Shown here: positions 40,901 through 51,325 of the stretch, piece after piece
Layout of the letters: each line of letters begins with the position of its first letter
Position numbering within the stretch: position 1 is the stretch's first letter
NCBI GenBank assembly: GCA_018136815.1
Contig: CM030945.1
Location: 1,028,605-1,092,604, forward strand
From: Isochrysis galbana
Taxonomy: Eukaryota; Haptophyta; Isochrysidales; Isochrysidaceae
Direction: 5' to 3'
DNA length: 64,000 bases
Position numbers and translations under genes: made by a program
The notes under the pieces: generated by a model
The model's input: only the letters and a program-made list of their open reading frames with translations
What the model was told of the DNA's origin: nothing
Database searches by the model: none

Positions 40901-43900
40901 ACCAAGGATGTCGAAGCTGATGCTGCCGAGGAGTCCACCTCTGCGCTCGCATCCGGCACGTTGGCGGAGGCTGATGTACCTGCGGCGCCACCTGGCCCTT
41001 CGTTCAGTGAGCGCGCACAAGCAGCCATCGGTCCCTTATTGTCCCTCGCGTGCGGCTCTTTCTTCTTTGCAGTGGACACAGCGAGACTTGCTGTTGGCAA
41101 TCTCCTGGAGGTGCTGTCGTTATCGCCGCGTCACGGCGGCAACAACCACGACGGAGCGGGATCGCCGTGGCTCAACGATGCGCACGCCTTGCTACCCATC
41201 GCTGCCATTGCGGCGATGCTCATCCTGACGCGCTCACCAAGCATGCAACCCTTTGCAGCAGCAGCCATCGCACCCGCACTCATTGTACCGACAGGTGCCG
41301 CTCGCCGCATGTGCGCTGGGATTATCTTGGTAACGCAAGATCCAGCTGGCAGCGATAGGAAGGACGTGACTGAGGGATGTGGCGAGGGCGCTGGCTTTGA
41401 GGCCTGGGCCACCGAGGCTGCGAGCGACGCGCTGAGCGGCCTGCTGGGCTGTCCACGAGCCGAGCCTAGGCTGGCGCATATTGCACGATGTTTGGCGACT
41501 TTTCTAGCCCTCGGGCTCTACTGCGGTGGCGCGCCCGCAAGGCGGCGCGCGCGCGAGGCGAACGCGCTCCTCGCAATCTTTGCGACGTTTGCGCTCGTCG
41601 ACGACGGTATTCTAGGGAGCTTGGGCGGCCTCGTGGACCACTTGGCTAGCGACAGCAAGGTCATAGGCATTTTCCCCTCCTCGGACGGCATAGTGTCGTT
41701 GGGCTCGCCCGCCACCGCGTGCCGCCGCCCTCTGCAAAGCGACAGCGCGGGCAGTCTCAGCCTTCTCGGTGCGTGCGTGGTGTTCTTGCTAGCACTGCTG
41801 CGCCGAGGGTGGCATCTCTCCGCCTCGGCATGCATGGGAGCCCTTGGGCGCTCTTCGCCTCAACTCATCCCATTCCTCTCACTGCCATTCCTCCACCTGA
41901 TTGGCACCTATTGCTTCTGCGCATCGGACGTTGGCCAGCTCAAACGACAGGCCGATGGGATGAGCGGTCGAGAAGTGGACAAGGGAGTCTTGTCGCAGGG
42001 TAGCGTGGGCAGCAATGGATCGGCAGCACTGGGGTTGCGTCGAAGGGTGCCCCACGGGGGCGGCCAGGGCGACGATAGCGGCGGAGGCGATGGGAAGCCG
42101 CAGCCTACTACCCACAATGAGCACGAGCTACCAGGTTCGCCACGCCCGGCAGCGGCGGATGCCGTCTCGCGCTTCTCGCCGATCCGACTATTCCTCCTAC
42201 TATTGATATTATGCACTGCACCCCTCGTACCTGCTGCTGCCCCCTTTGCTGCATCGGCATTGCTGGGAACGACGGAGCAGCCGAATCGCGAGCTGGCTTT
42301 TGGTGCCGTTCGCGCCATGGTGGTGGAGGCTGTATCATTGAGCAAGGGGCTCGCCGTCCACGCTGCGCATGGCTTCAGCGAGAGCACCAGCCTGATCACG
42401 ACAGGCGACAGCGTCGGCGCACGGTCGGGCGCGGCCGCTACGAACTGCGCCCTAGGCACGGTCCCCGCATCTTTCTCTATTTGGGTCATGCTTGGGTCAT
42501 CGTCGAGCACGTCGTTGGCGTGGGCTGCTCCTGCAGCAGCCATCGTCTTGGTGCTTATGGCGCCGTCGGCGCTACGGACCCTGCGGCGGCCGAGCGCGGA
42601 TGCGCTACCCGCCGGTATGGCGCTCCATGCCATCTTGAGCCTCCTCCTCTTGCCGGGATGCCCGAATGCGTTGTTGGCTTCGCTCGTCGCGGCCACTTCG
42701 GGCGTCGGCGCACTCGGCGGAAAGCCCCAAGCGCGCGTTCTCCTGCTCCTCCTTTCCCGCCGGCTAGCGACCGCCGCGGCCGCTGCCGCCGCTACTTCGG
42801 CTGCGATCGCGGCCAGGAAGATAGACGACGTTCTCTCGACGCGGGGCCCACAGCTGCCCGTCGCCTTGGAGGCAGTGACAGCCTCGCTCCTGCTCTTCGT
42901 TGTCCTGCGCGCACTCGCCCCGCTAGTGGCCCGCCGCCCTCCCGTTGGTGGTTCGCGCCACTCTCCGCTGTTGACGCCCCTTTGGGCGGGCATCCTAGCG
43001 CTCGCCGCTTCTACTGCCGGCTACGCGTCGGGTGGCCACACGCTCGTCGCCTCCATCTTGCTTCCAGTGGCACGCGCGGCCATGGGCTCCTGGAGCACTG
43101 ACGCGGCCTCGGACAAGGCGTCGGCCCTTGTTGCGCGCCTCGCGCCAACGGCGGGCTCTCCAGGCGGTACCTCCAGCCTCTTGGGCGCCGTCGCCACCCT
43201 CTCCGTCGCCTGCTTGAGCGCCCTTGTGCTAGGGCTCGCTTACTCCCGTGCTGATGACGACGACTATGACCCGGTGGAGTCGGTGCACGGTTTCCCAAAC
43301 GCCACAGCCGTTGCCGAGGCGGCCGAAGCAGCGCGCCTCGTCAAGACGGTGGATATCCTGCGCACGCAGCTACGCGAATCCGAGACAGCCCTGGCGGCTG
43401 CTCAGCACGAAGTGTCGCAACTGCAGTCGGCGCGTGTGCTCTCGCCCGGACTCACCGGAGCGATGGGCAACGACACCTCCAGCCTCATTGGCGCCCGGGT
43501 GCCGGACGTTCCGCCGATCATGATCCCGCCGGCCTCGACATGCGCATCGGCCTTCTCACCGCGGGGGTTGCAGGGAGTGGGATCACCGGCGGCCGTCAAA
43601 TCCCGGGCTGGGACGTACAAACGTGTTCCGCAGTCGCCGCGGCCGGAGTACGACGAGAGTGATTTGGTGGCGGCGGCCGCTGCTGCGGACAACGCTTCCA
43701 ACTCGCAACTGCCCTTCTACCAAGCCGCCTCGCCTAAGATGAATCCCACATCGCCTGGATGTCAAGCCGCATCGCCGAAGACTCACAACTCGTCGCCGGA
43801 CACACAAGCCCCATCTGCAAGCCCGCGCTGGTCGCCGCAGCATCAGGTCGCTCCATGCGGAGATAGACCTCCTTCCTTGGCCATCCCTGCAGCTGCCTTG

Positions 43901-44641
43901 ACGTGCGGCTCTAGCGTCTCACCGGGCGCGGACACCTCGCCACGCACCCCAGGCATTGAAAAGCGATCTGGTCCGCCTCCCACGCCGCTACGGTGCGACC
44001 TCGACGCGTATGGTGGGAGCACCGTTCCTGTAGACGGGGCGGGATCGACCGATGAGGTTGTGCACAGCGGCCCGTACGCAAGCCCGCCGGCGCCGCGCTC
44101 GTTTGTGCGGCAAGATACGCCTATCATGTCAAAGGTGCCCTTGCACAACCATCCAAGACAGCCGGGCCCGTCGGCCGATGCGTCCGCCGGCTCGCATCTG
44201 ACAGCACGTACGAGCTCGCCTTATTGCGCAGAGTCACGACCGGTGGGCGGCCTGTACCCGGCCTCAAACAAGTCGGCAGGCCCTGCCGAAGCGAGTCTGT
44301 GCCTTGCCCCGCCGTCGGGCACGGCGCCCACGTATGGCACGGACGCTCCGCATGTAGGGACGCCGGTATGGAGGCGCGGCGAAAGCAACGCGGTGACGGC
44401 GATGCGGCTAGGGCCGCTTGTGCCCAAGGCCCTCCGCGCGCAAGATGGTGCCCCTCCGGCGACCGCCGCAGCGCCCAGCGCGGCTGGCGCGGGCCGCAGT
44501 CTGACGCCTCGTTCTGCGCGCCGTGTGCTCGAGTCGGTTGTGCAGTTTCCTCCGCCAAGTGACGGCGACTCCTCGCGTGCCTCGCCCCGGCGCAGTGCGC
44601 GCGCCTCACCTCGCCGGCAGTACGCGCAGATGCCGTTGTGA
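37961..44641 (+). CDS. Mucin-like, multi-membrane-span protein (2226 aa)
   Basis: ATG 37961 is chosen because it starts a signal peptide (MPHGTGLLVLLLAALAQQS). Residues about 25-1000 are Pro/Ser/Thr/Ala-rich with PSGAQP-type repeats, like a heavily O-glycosylated stalk. From about residue 1030 come roughly ten hydrophobic segments (LLSLACGSFFFAV, LLPIAAIAAMLIL, LLGACVVFLLALL, IRLFLLLLILCTAPLV, AAAIVLVLMAPSAL, AVTASLLLFVVLRAL, AVATLSVACLSALVLGLAYS). A short acidic stretch and a coiled coil follow (KTVDILRTQLRESETALAAAQ), then a long Ser/Pro-rich C-terminal tail ending in SPRR repeats that look like kinase target sites. No intron is needed. I do not recognise a family; a cell-surface or endomembrane scaffold is inferred from topology alone. 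The open frame continues 165 codons upstream but is low complexity. Confidence 0.75.
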   Translation: MPHGTGLLVLLLAALAQQSVIGAPSASASVSQSQPTPAPTPARPPVARPVPKPPPPRPPQPPPPPLPPRLPPNVLPHTGVAASRPKTSPPGSTAADSANAITPAPPQPLSVSGSGSTHYTSGSPGAADTRAGDASENRAVASPNAAGKGDSMAAKARQPSDLGVREASLVRAGSGTASGPSPHFETSSDLAAEELAMAAADAAAAAAELSVGLFSDSIPSRTTNDAIAFGNPEAPQRGDAEAAQGVSSRSMSNGSVAQADGVAAKPNASLTDENEPDLASLTKSSAEPPPPKVSLDGQHGGVPSATLPVAAAAPEAHQHTATANDAAKAFMSIEANGSDVLATPLLEEVAHTLNITHGRAVVSSSSVSGGGDAADNAGPTAGLSQAAVATERKREGIATEATIQQTESEATHPLDPHAADLHEDLDAVEALLHDEVQSSSSVQSQTKADILEGEYKSAKTNAMQSDYAASVASGAAAMKSLPNLKESMPPDATGTSSPSLSPALPSQLPPPRRRDAEDVLEQSTSAVPAQNSAGTSPTPSASATGPEPGFERTKTTAPMENGVPINPDPQSKRTATPLPKGEASPSSVEPMAAGASPIIPTWASQKDSMPSPPPVLPSPSGAQPAVASASPISPIAAVRVLSSTSTDPMLASPSGDQPMGVGALPVIPTSSQKGNPPSTTPVLPSPPGAQLEPNGLSPASSAAMLQKDNSASTASLASPSSAQPAAAGATLTTLPQEESSTFASPVVALPGGARPGAVSSEPATPGALSQEGSISTSPGPASRSGVQPLAIEVSPVSSVTPQKESSTSASPMLAIPSGAQPLAVDVPPPAMPYNEGSTSASPMLAIPSGAQPLAVDVPPPAMPYNEGSTSASPMLAIPSGAQPLTVDVPPPAMPYDEGSASASPMLASPTGAQPAAMVGLSATQAAVRQQGSSASATLVPGSSSTPTLEGSRHSPEQTSASPTSTPPLTVADLDVSGGAVTKDVEADAAEESTSALASGTLAEADVPAAPPGPSFSERAQAAIGPLLSLACGSFFFAVDTARLAVGNLLEVLSLSPRHGGNNHDGAGSPWLNDAHALLPIAAIAAMLILTRSPSMQPFAAAAIAPALIVPTGAARRMCAGIILVTQDPAGSDRKDVTEGCGEGAGFEAWATEAASDALSGLLGCPRAEPRLAHIARCLATFLALGLYCGGAPARRRAREANALLAIFATFALVDDGILGSLGGLVDHLASDSKVIGIFPSSDGIVSLGSPATACRRPLQSDSAGSLSLLGACVVFLLALLRRGWHLSASACMGALGRSSPQLIPFLSLPFLHLIGTYCFCASDVGQLKRQADGMSGREVDKGVLSQGSVGSNGSAALGLRRRVPHGGGQGDDSGGGDGKPQPTTHNEHELPGSPRPAAADAVSRFSPIRLFLLLLILCTAPLVPAAAPFAASALLGTTEQPNRELAFGAVRAMVVEAVSLSKGLAVHAAHGFSESTSLITTGDSVGARSGAAATNCALGTVPASFSIWVMLGSSSSTSLAWAAPAAAIVLVLMAPSALRTLRRPSADALPAGMALHAILSLLLLPGCPNALLASLVAATSGVGALGGKPQARVLLLLLSRRLATAAAAAAATSAAIAARKIDDVLSTRGPQLPVALEAVTASLLLFVVLRALAPLVARRPPVGGSRHSPLLTPLWAGILALAASTAGYASGGHTLVASILLPVARAAMGSWSTDAASDKASALVARLAPTAGSPGGTSSLLGAVATLSVACLSALVLGLAYSRADDDDYDPVESVHGFPNATAVAEAAEAARLVKTVDILRTQLRESETALAAAQHEVSQLQSARVLSPGLTGAMGNDTSSLIGARVPDVPPIMIPPASTCASAFSPRGLQGVGSPAAVKSRAGTYKRVPQSPRPEYDESDLVAAAAAADNASNSQLPFYQAASPKMNPTSPGCQAASPKTHNSSPDTQAPSASPRWSPQHQVAPCGDRPPSLAIPAAALTCGSSVSPGADTSPRTPGIEKRSGPPPTPLRCDLDAYGGSTVPVDGAGSTDEVVHSGPYASPPAPRSFVRQDTPIMSKVPLHNHPRQPGPSADASAGSHLTARTSSPYCAESRPVGGLYPASNKSAGPAEASLCLAPPSGTAPTYGTDAPHVGTPVWRRGESNAVTAMRLGPLVPKALRAQDGAPPATAAAPSAAGAGRSLTPRSARRVLESVVQFPPPSDGDSSRASPRRSARASPRRQYAQMPL
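40381..40660 (+). repeat. Three 93-bp coding repeats
   Basis: Units beginning near 40381, 40474 and 40567 encode a near-identical 31-residue block (SASPMLAIPSGAQP, then LAVDVPPPAMPY). They lie within a longer series of diverged PSGAQP repeats in the mucin-like stalk, so repeat number is probably variable. Confidence 0.9.
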
Positions 44642-45855
44642 AACGGGCGGCGCTACGTTGGGGCATGGTGCACACCCTCTGCAGCTCGTCGTAGCGGCGC
44701 TCTGATCGCGTCCCCGCAGGCCCCCCCCCACGCAGCTTGTGAAGGAGAGGACAGGAGATTGGGTAAAGTACCAAACAAGCAGCTATGGGCGATTTGGTCG
44801 AGGCAGGGTATGATGGGCGCATTCCCCTTCTCACGCCGCTAGACTCCAGCGCGTAACAATTTACCGAATGTATTCGCATACTTCCTCACTTCCTCAGCCT
44901 TGTGCCATGCGGCCGGGTGCGTATAATACGCACATACACATGAAACAGCATAATACATATAGAGAGTGAAGGCCCAAACAATCATGGCACTATACACCAA
45001 ACATTCGATGATTTTGCAATCCACGATCGCAATCGCCGCCCACCGTACGCGGCGTGGTCCAGAGGCGAGAAGCGTTCGCAATCACCACCACCGTCAACCT
45101 ACAACCTACTTTTTTAAGTGGGGGTCAATGCGGGCCTCGCGCCCCCCTCTCTCCATCGCGGACCCCCCCCGGGGTGGGCCTGTACAATCAACCCCAGCAC
45201 CCCTGCCCGTTGTTGCATTACGGCATCACTGCCGGGGTCCCAGAAATGCCAACGGACGACGAAGAGGGGGATATCTTCCAACTCTGATCCATTCTTCGAG
45301 CGCCTCCATGTGACCACTTTATCGCCTTGCTGCAAGGCGCGGGGAAACTGTTGCTTCAGATGCTATTGGCATCTCCCCTTATCGTAGTCGTAGCCCCCAT
45401 GCCGCCCCTGTCACCAACGCCGCAATTCTTCCCTCCACCTGCAACGGCGTTCTTTCCGCCACCCACCCCGAATGTGTCGCCTCCGACTCCACCGATGCCT
45501 TTCTCCGCCCCTTCGCCCTTCGCCACTTTCTCCCTCGGCGCTTACTGGCTCACCATTGCCTCTCCGCCACCCCCCCCCCCACTTTGTGCTTTTGACAGCG
45601 CAGACAAGCAACGCCTTGAGGGGAGACTCACCAATGGCTGATGCTACGAGACCACCCCGCCATCCTCCGAGTAATCTGATCTCGGCTGGGCAATCATCAA
45701 TCTGGCCCAGACCCCCAGTGGGCGCGGGCCGCGACTCGCACTCCCACGCCCAGCATGGGCCTGCCGGCGACGCGCCGCAGGGACATCGGTGGAGGAGAAC
45801 GGAGAGAGAGAGAGGGAGAGAGAGGGGGGGGGGTTTGCATCCCCGCCCCCCCCGG
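44642..45855. repeat. Intergenic with element A/B terminal fragment
   Basis: About 45104-45205 matches the hairpin-bearing terminus of element B (CTACTTTTTTAAGTGGGGGTCAATG, then the GGGCCTCGCGCCCCCC block) and is truncated after about 100 bp. About 45680-45780 also resembles internal parts of elements A/B (ctggcccagacccccagtgggcgcggg). A Pro-rich frame at 45327-45641 with a hydrophobic start is unsupported. Confidence 0.6.
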
Positions 45856-46720
45856 TGTCGCATCCGCGATCGACCTTTTTGTTTTAGAAGTTGTTTGCGT
45901 TTCTACGTTCCCTCCTTGCAGGCTAGCCACGAGTCACTGTCGCAGGGTCCTACATTCGTCCATTCGCCCTTGTTGCCCTCGCCTCCTTTGTCGCCTCCTT
46001 TGTCGCCTGCTTGCCCCTCACTTGGCTTACCTCCTTGCGTGCTCCTCGCGTTTTAGGCGAAGTCGCGCGTTCAGGTATCGCCGGTGCAAGGAACCGCCCC
46101 CTTGCGTGACCCTGATTCCCCCTCAGGTGTTGGCCGTTGGATTATACCGTGGCGCTATTTTACTTCGGTCTTCATCAAATCACTTAAAGGTTTTCGAAAG
46201 AATCCCTCCTTATTCTTGTGCGTAACTGTCGCCCCCGTCGGATCGTCCGTCGCCCCGTCGCTCTCTTGTCGGCATTCTCTTCCTTGTTCGGTCTGTCAGC
46301 GGGTTCCTGTGCGTTCCGTGATAGGGATACGTTAGTGTGGAGAGTGTTGACGTGAGTGTAGTGTCATCTCGTCGGTCCATCGGCCTCTAGCCGTCTGTCG
46401 TCTGTCGTTCTTCGTTCGTCGCTCTCGTTCTCGTTCTCGTTCCCGTTCTCGTCCCTCGTTCTCAACACTACCTCAATACCAAACCTCACCAATCCCTCAG
46501 CCTCAGCCTATCCATCTCGACCCTCCCAGCCATGTCCGCTCCGTCGTCGCGCTCGCCCTCGCCCAAGCCCGTCCTCCCGCCTTTCTCTGCTGAGGCGGTG
46601 GTCCAGCCCGTCATTGGCCACCCCCCAACTTCCGCCGCGCCTCTCGCCGCTTCCCTTCCGTCCCCTCTGTTCCCATCTGAGGCAGTGGTAACCTCGGATC
46701 CGTCACCCGGTAGATTATGA
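45856..46720 (+). mobile_element. Retroelement-like 5' module with truncated ORF (copy 2)
   Basis: Begins TGTCGCATCCGCGATCGACC and is near-identical to 36310-37100 up to the ATG at 46532, which opens MSAPSSRSPSPKPVLPPFSA. The frame stops at 46720 after 62 codons. Unlike copy 1 it is not preceded by the AGCAAGGGGG motif but by GC-rich repeat sequence, so its left junction is different. Confidence 0.6.
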
Positions 46721-47179
46721 GAGGGAGGGGGAGGCGGGGGGGGGGAGGGCAATCGAGCGAGCGAGCGAGAAGAGGGAGGAAGGAGGGGGGGGGGGGGGAA
46801 AGGAGCGAGGGCCGACGGACAGGGGGAGGAAAGGAGTGAAGGGGTGAGAGCGAGCGAGGGAGCGGGAGGGAAGGAGGGACGGGGGGGGGGGAGGGTGAGC
46901 GAATGAGCGAGCGAGCGAGCGAGAAGTGACGTACCTAGTTAGTAGACACCTAGACCCCGATGGCCTACTCTGTGGAAGATTAGCTAGACCTGGAGCTAGT
47001 AGACCTAGATACCTAGACCTAGCATTTATACATAGTAAGAAATATCATATATATATCTTCCCACCGGTATTTGTATTTGGCCTGTATTTGGCCGGGGCCG
47101 GAGGCCAAACACATACTGTTTTTTCCGTATATTTGTTACCCGGCTCTGTATTTCCCATCGAGGATGAGGTCCACTTCCT
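46721..47179. repeat. G-rich and GAGC microsatellite intergenic DNA
   Basis: Poly-G and (GAGC)n stretches at 46726-46925, then CTAGACCTAG-type short repeats at 46930-47035. No gene. Confidence 0.6.
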
Positions 47180-49221
47180 TCAAATAATTGTGAGCGGCAA
47201 TGCGGCAATCACGACGTCGGAGGCGGCTGCACCTTCGACCTTCGAGAGCGAAAGAGCGTCGGGGCCAGGACCAAGGACAATAGCAATAGCGGGAGGTGCT
47301 TGCACGTCGCCGCTGTTTGGTAAGCGGCACATTGTGTTCTCTTCTCCATGAATAGTGCGCACGAGTCGCAGCATACCCAGTTCGAGAGGTGATGTGCCCC
47401 ACTCTGGCAAGCTGCTTGGAGGTCGTTGTTCCACGGCCATGACTCGCGCTGGTCGGCTTGCGATAGCGTGAGAAGTACTAGGCGAACGGCCACCTGGCCT
47501 GGCATTACTGATCACCCTCCGCGTCCGTAGTCGCGAGAGCACAAGCTCATGCACGACGAGCGTTGTGCACAAAAGCCCTCCTCCGACGAGCGTCCAATGC
47601 GAAGGCACTTCCCGGAACTCTGGTGACATGAAGACGAAGAGAGGACCTAGCAAATTCTCTATGAGAATATTAGGAGATCAAGAGTCGGTGAGTAAGAAAA
47701 TTCGCGCCTTTAGCGACCGGACGAGCTTAGGTGCACCCCACGAAAGCACGGCGCGGTTCTAAAGATTACAACAGCTGTAGCTTGCAATCGCGCACCTAAA
47801 AGCAGAACAAGAGCAATCTCCGTGCCCGATATATAGCGTGGTGCCAGAAGAGTTATGAAGACAAGCCACCCGATGGCGATGGCTGCATCGGCTGTGATGA
47901 CGGGCCAAAACAGGGGCTCGAGATCGGTGAGGGCATGGCCCAACCCCGGCTTGAGATGTATCGCGCCTTGATGAGGTCCAAGCGGATCGTGAACGTGTGG
48001 CTCCGACATCAGGCTCAGGCAGGGAGCGAGACACACGAGAACTGAAATAAAGCAGCCAAGCACGCCAGATGCAGAGAGTAGCGCGGTCGGATGATGTGCA
48101 CAGGCTCGTCGATATGTGGTAATGAGTGCCGCAAGGCACATGCCTGACATTAGAGGGCAGGCATGTGGCCAGTGTTTGAGCCGTCATGTGTATGACTCAC
48201 AGAAGGCACGCTGCAGTCGAGATTCGGTTAAGCCACGATGAGATGGGCCCTATCCTAACAGCCTGCCCCAAATCATTTGGCTCCTCTATTTGTGTGCGAT
48301 CTCGCCTGTAATTAGCGCGATGACATCGCCATGGATCGCTCCCTCGCCATCATTGTTTCCACTTACAATTGATGGCACAAACACAAGTGCAATGGCGCCA
48401 AGCGCTATGGAAAGCGCTGTGATAGTCGGCCACGCCATCCGTTCCTTGAGCACTGCGCTACCCAACACCGCTGTCCAAAGCGGATTGGCTGAGATTAGCA
48501 TCAACGCCCGTGCAGACGTAGTTTCTAGCAGGGCGACGGGATAGAGCACGTTGATCGAGGCCTGCAAGACACTGGCAACTCCTATGTGTAGCGGAGCCTC
48601 TACGAGGCTCTGCCAGATCTTATGGCGATCTTGGCGCACATTAGATGCGGCAAAGACAACTCCACAGAAGACAGTTTTCAGTGAATTCTTCACGAAGAGG
48701 GTCGTCCACAAGCGCGGGTCATTGAGGCCGCAAGCCGTGACGCAGTCCGGCTGGGTCGAGTCTGCAATGACAGGTTGACCAGCGAAGCTCTGCGCATACC
48801 TGGGCAAGCAGCCGGCAATGCGGCGTTGGAAAAACGGTCAAGAGATGAGTATTGGAGCTCCATGCGGATGAGCGCAACCAGCAATGGGCTATGCGGCTCG
48901 GCTGACTCCGTATGTGCCAAGCTTGGGCTGAGCGCATCAATCATGGGCGAAGACAGGCGTTCTTGTGCTCAATCGAGGGCTAGCTGCACATCTGACAATC
49001 TATCTCGCGTGAACAAGTATGCTTGCAAACCTCCCAAGGAGAGAGATCGGCTCATACCTGAGGAAGAGTGAAGTTGGCGAGCCGATCAGGACGCCGAGGA
49101 AGGCAAAAAGGAGGCCGTAGCAGCGCTGACGGTTGGGGTCCTTGGCCTGCTTGGCCTCCATGGTGGCGGCGGACACTTCCGACTGCTCAGCGGCGCGCAT
49201 GCCCTCGTCGGCTTTCTGCAT
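47180..49221 (-). CDS. EamA/DMT-family membrane transporter (five exons)
   Basis: Minus-strand exons 49221-49058, 48927-48800, 48761-48306, 48143-47796 and 47658-47180 join with matching phases to give about 524 aa. It has two EamA-like halves. The first includes RCYGLLFAFLGVLIGSPTSL, LLETTSARALMLISANPLWT and LKERMAWPTITALSIALGAI. The second includes GDVIALITG, MCLAALITTYRRACAHHP, YISGTEIALVLLL, ENLLGPLFVFM and REVPSHWTLVGGGLLCTTLV, the conserved E-x-P-x-x-W-T-x-x-G end of the fold. EamA/DMT proteins are ten-helix exporters or exchangers of small metabolites; the substrate cannot be inferred. A Ser/Pro-rich C-terminal tail follows. Odd features are a 38-nt intron (48799-48762) and a GC-AG intron (48305-48144). 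Family assignment is strong, the first two exon joins less so. Confidence 0.8.
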
Positions 49222-49429
49222 CGGCCGGCTGCCGAGCAAAGGTGGTGCAGGCGGCGAGGAGTGGACGGCCAGGAGCGTGTCGCCTCGTGGGGTGGGGGTG
49301 GGGGTTGGGGGGGGGGAGAGAGAGAGAGAGAGAGTCTGGGAAAGAGACAATCTGGAGGTCGCGGCGGCCTTCTTCTGAGTCTCACTTCTCTCGCGCTTAA
49401 CGACGCTGACCACAGAATCCAGGTGCGAG

Positions 49430-49575
49430 CCGCTCTCAGATCTCTCTCCCTCTCTTCTCTCTTCTCTCTTCTCTCTTCTCTCTACCTCTCTCTTCTCTCT
49501 TCTCTCTTCTCTCTTCTCTCTATCTCTCTCTTCTCTCTTCTCTCTCTCTCTTCCTTTCTCTCCCCCCCCCCTCTC
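49430..49575 (-). repeat. (CTCTT)n/(CT)n microsatellite upstream of the transporter
   Basis: TCTCTTCTCTC repeats on the plus strand give a GAGAGAAGA tract on the transporter's coding strand, about 210 bp upstream of its ATG. It is probably promoter or 5' UTR, similar to the purine tract of the CCCH-SAC3 gene. Confidence 0.75.
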
Positions 49576-50280
49576 TCCCTCTCGTCGTTCGTCGACGAGT
49601 TCGTCCCCCTCCATTTTCTTTCTCTCGATCGTGTCCACATCTCTCTCACCGCCGCCCTCGCTCCCGCAGTGTCTGTTGTGCGGATCGCTCGAGTCCTTAC
49701 ATATGAAGGACTTTCCCATTCATTCATTCCTCGTGTCCAGAGCCCAAGAAGTCCAGAGCTCGGCGAAGCCGCGCTTGGCGCTCCTCCTCGTAGCTCGGAG
49801 AATCTCCCCGCGGATCCGCCCGTGGTTGTCCTCGAGGGACTCATTCACTCTAGGAGCTGGCTGCTAGCTCGCTCGAGCTCGGATCCCTTACACTCTTCTC
49901 TCCCAGGTCGTGCTCCGTCAAGGGCGGGACAGACGGATGTGGGAGCTCTCCAATCAATGCCCACACGCCGTGGTTCATTCTCATTTGGGTGTTCAACGTC
50001 GAGAGCCGGCCCTCAAGATCTCCCAAAGATGCAAAAGACAAGAGCTAAGAGCCTCTCCCCTTTGGGGTCTCTCCCTCTTGACGCGTCCCCACACTCTGCG
50101 TCCCCTTCGACCCGTTGGGATCCGCTCTCACACGTTTCACCTTTCGATGTTCTCTGTGCTCTTGTGCGGCCGCTTTAGCCCGCCCCCCGCACCTGGTACC
50201 TGTACCCTTCATTTCGCAAATATTCCGCCCCCTCACTAAAGCGTAAGGCCCTTAGTTCCGCTTAGTTCGCTCCCGCTCCC
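49576..50280. other. Intergenic, no supported gene
   Basis: Several open frames overlap on both strands without domain signals or repeat matches. A plus-strand frame (FDEFVPLHFLS and on) is not supported by composition. Nothing else is visible. Confidence 0.35.
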
Positions 50281-50289
50281 CGCCGCTGA

Positions 50290-51325
50290 TGATTGGTGTG
50301 TGGTGTGTTTCCATCACCGGAGGCACGCCTGGATCGGACGCCCTTGGCCCTTGGCCTCGCTGGCCAGCCCATCCCTCTGACCAACCCCTCCTCACTTGCA
50401 CCCCCCTGATCAAGATCAAGACCCCCCAGCCAGCTCCAGTCGACCTCCAGGGCTCCATGGGCGCAGAGAGCCAGCGAGGGAGAGGCAGGAGGGGCCGGGC
50501 CCAAGCCCCAGCCTCACATGCCCCTGAGCTGAGAGCTCTTACTTAGGGCCAGGGCCCTGCAGCCTGCAGGCCACCTGGGGAGCTGAAGACGGAAGATGGG
50601 TCGCAGGCGCGCGCTATCTATGGGCCCGCGCCGCAGGGAAGGAAGAGGGAGGGGAGGGGGGGGGGGGGGGCGGGCGGGCAACTCTGCAGCTCTCCCCTCC
50701 GGCGATAACATGTCTTCTTGCCTTGTTTAGGCGTGCGCGGGGTCGGTGCGTGCACTGGGGGGAGGATAAATATCGAGGGGAGGGGGCAGTGCCCCCTTCC
50801 CCCGGTAGCACTCGGACACCTGGCTCGTCCGGGGCGTGAATTTTACCTTTTCTTGGGTCAGATCGTGTCGTTTTTTGTCGTTCTTTTCTCGTAGTTCTCT
50901 TCGTTCTCTTACGGGCGTGCGATGGCTGCGCGCACCATGGCCCCCCTCCGGGGGGACCCGGGGGACCCTCGGGTCCCCCCAGAGGGCCAGCTGGGCCAGC
51001 TCAGGGGGCAGTAGGGGCTGGGGCTGAGCCCCTGGCCTCTCCTGCCTCTCCCTCGCTGGCCTCGTTGGCCCTGGGTGCCCTCCCGGCGGCTCAGGTGGTC
51101 TGTGGCTCAGTGGTGAAGGGGGGGGGTCAGTACGATAGGGGGCCAGTTCAGGCGAGTGCGTGCGGCGCGCGGCGCGCGCTCGGCGAGGGTCTGGTCAAAA
51201 ATGATGTCAGCTCAGCCCCCTGCTGGCTGAGGTTGAGTGTGCACGGCCCACCTAGGGGGTGTCTGGGATGGAGGAAGGGGGGAACGAGGCCCCCATGACC
51301 CTATCAAATTTACTGATAGTTGAAC
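50290..51325. repeat. Composite GC-rich dispersed repeats with terminal hairpin
   Basis: About 50320-50560 (ccagcgagggagaggcagg) matches the core of the repeats at 24000-24180 and 61250-61400. About 50570-50840 is the inverted relative of 23545-23960. About 50925-51325 matches the 24.53-24.69 kb repeat and then element A/B termini, ending CCCCCATGACC followed by a hairpin and GTTG. Confidence 0.7.
51301..51319. other. Terminal hairpin of dispersed repeat
   Basis: CTATCAAATTTACTGATAG, a 6-bp paired stem (CTATCA/TGATAG) directly after CCCCCATGACC. The same arrangement is seen at 11108 and 27396, but here the ATG leads into GC-rich non-coding repeat. Confidence 0.55.

Noticed and set aside
41908-42993. 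361-codon minus-strand frame in the membrane-protein gene
   Set aside because: Antisense to clear membrane helices; no domain or start context.
45327-45641. Pro-rich 104-aa ORF with hydrophobic start
   Set aside because: It is short and lies among repeat fragments, with no independent support.
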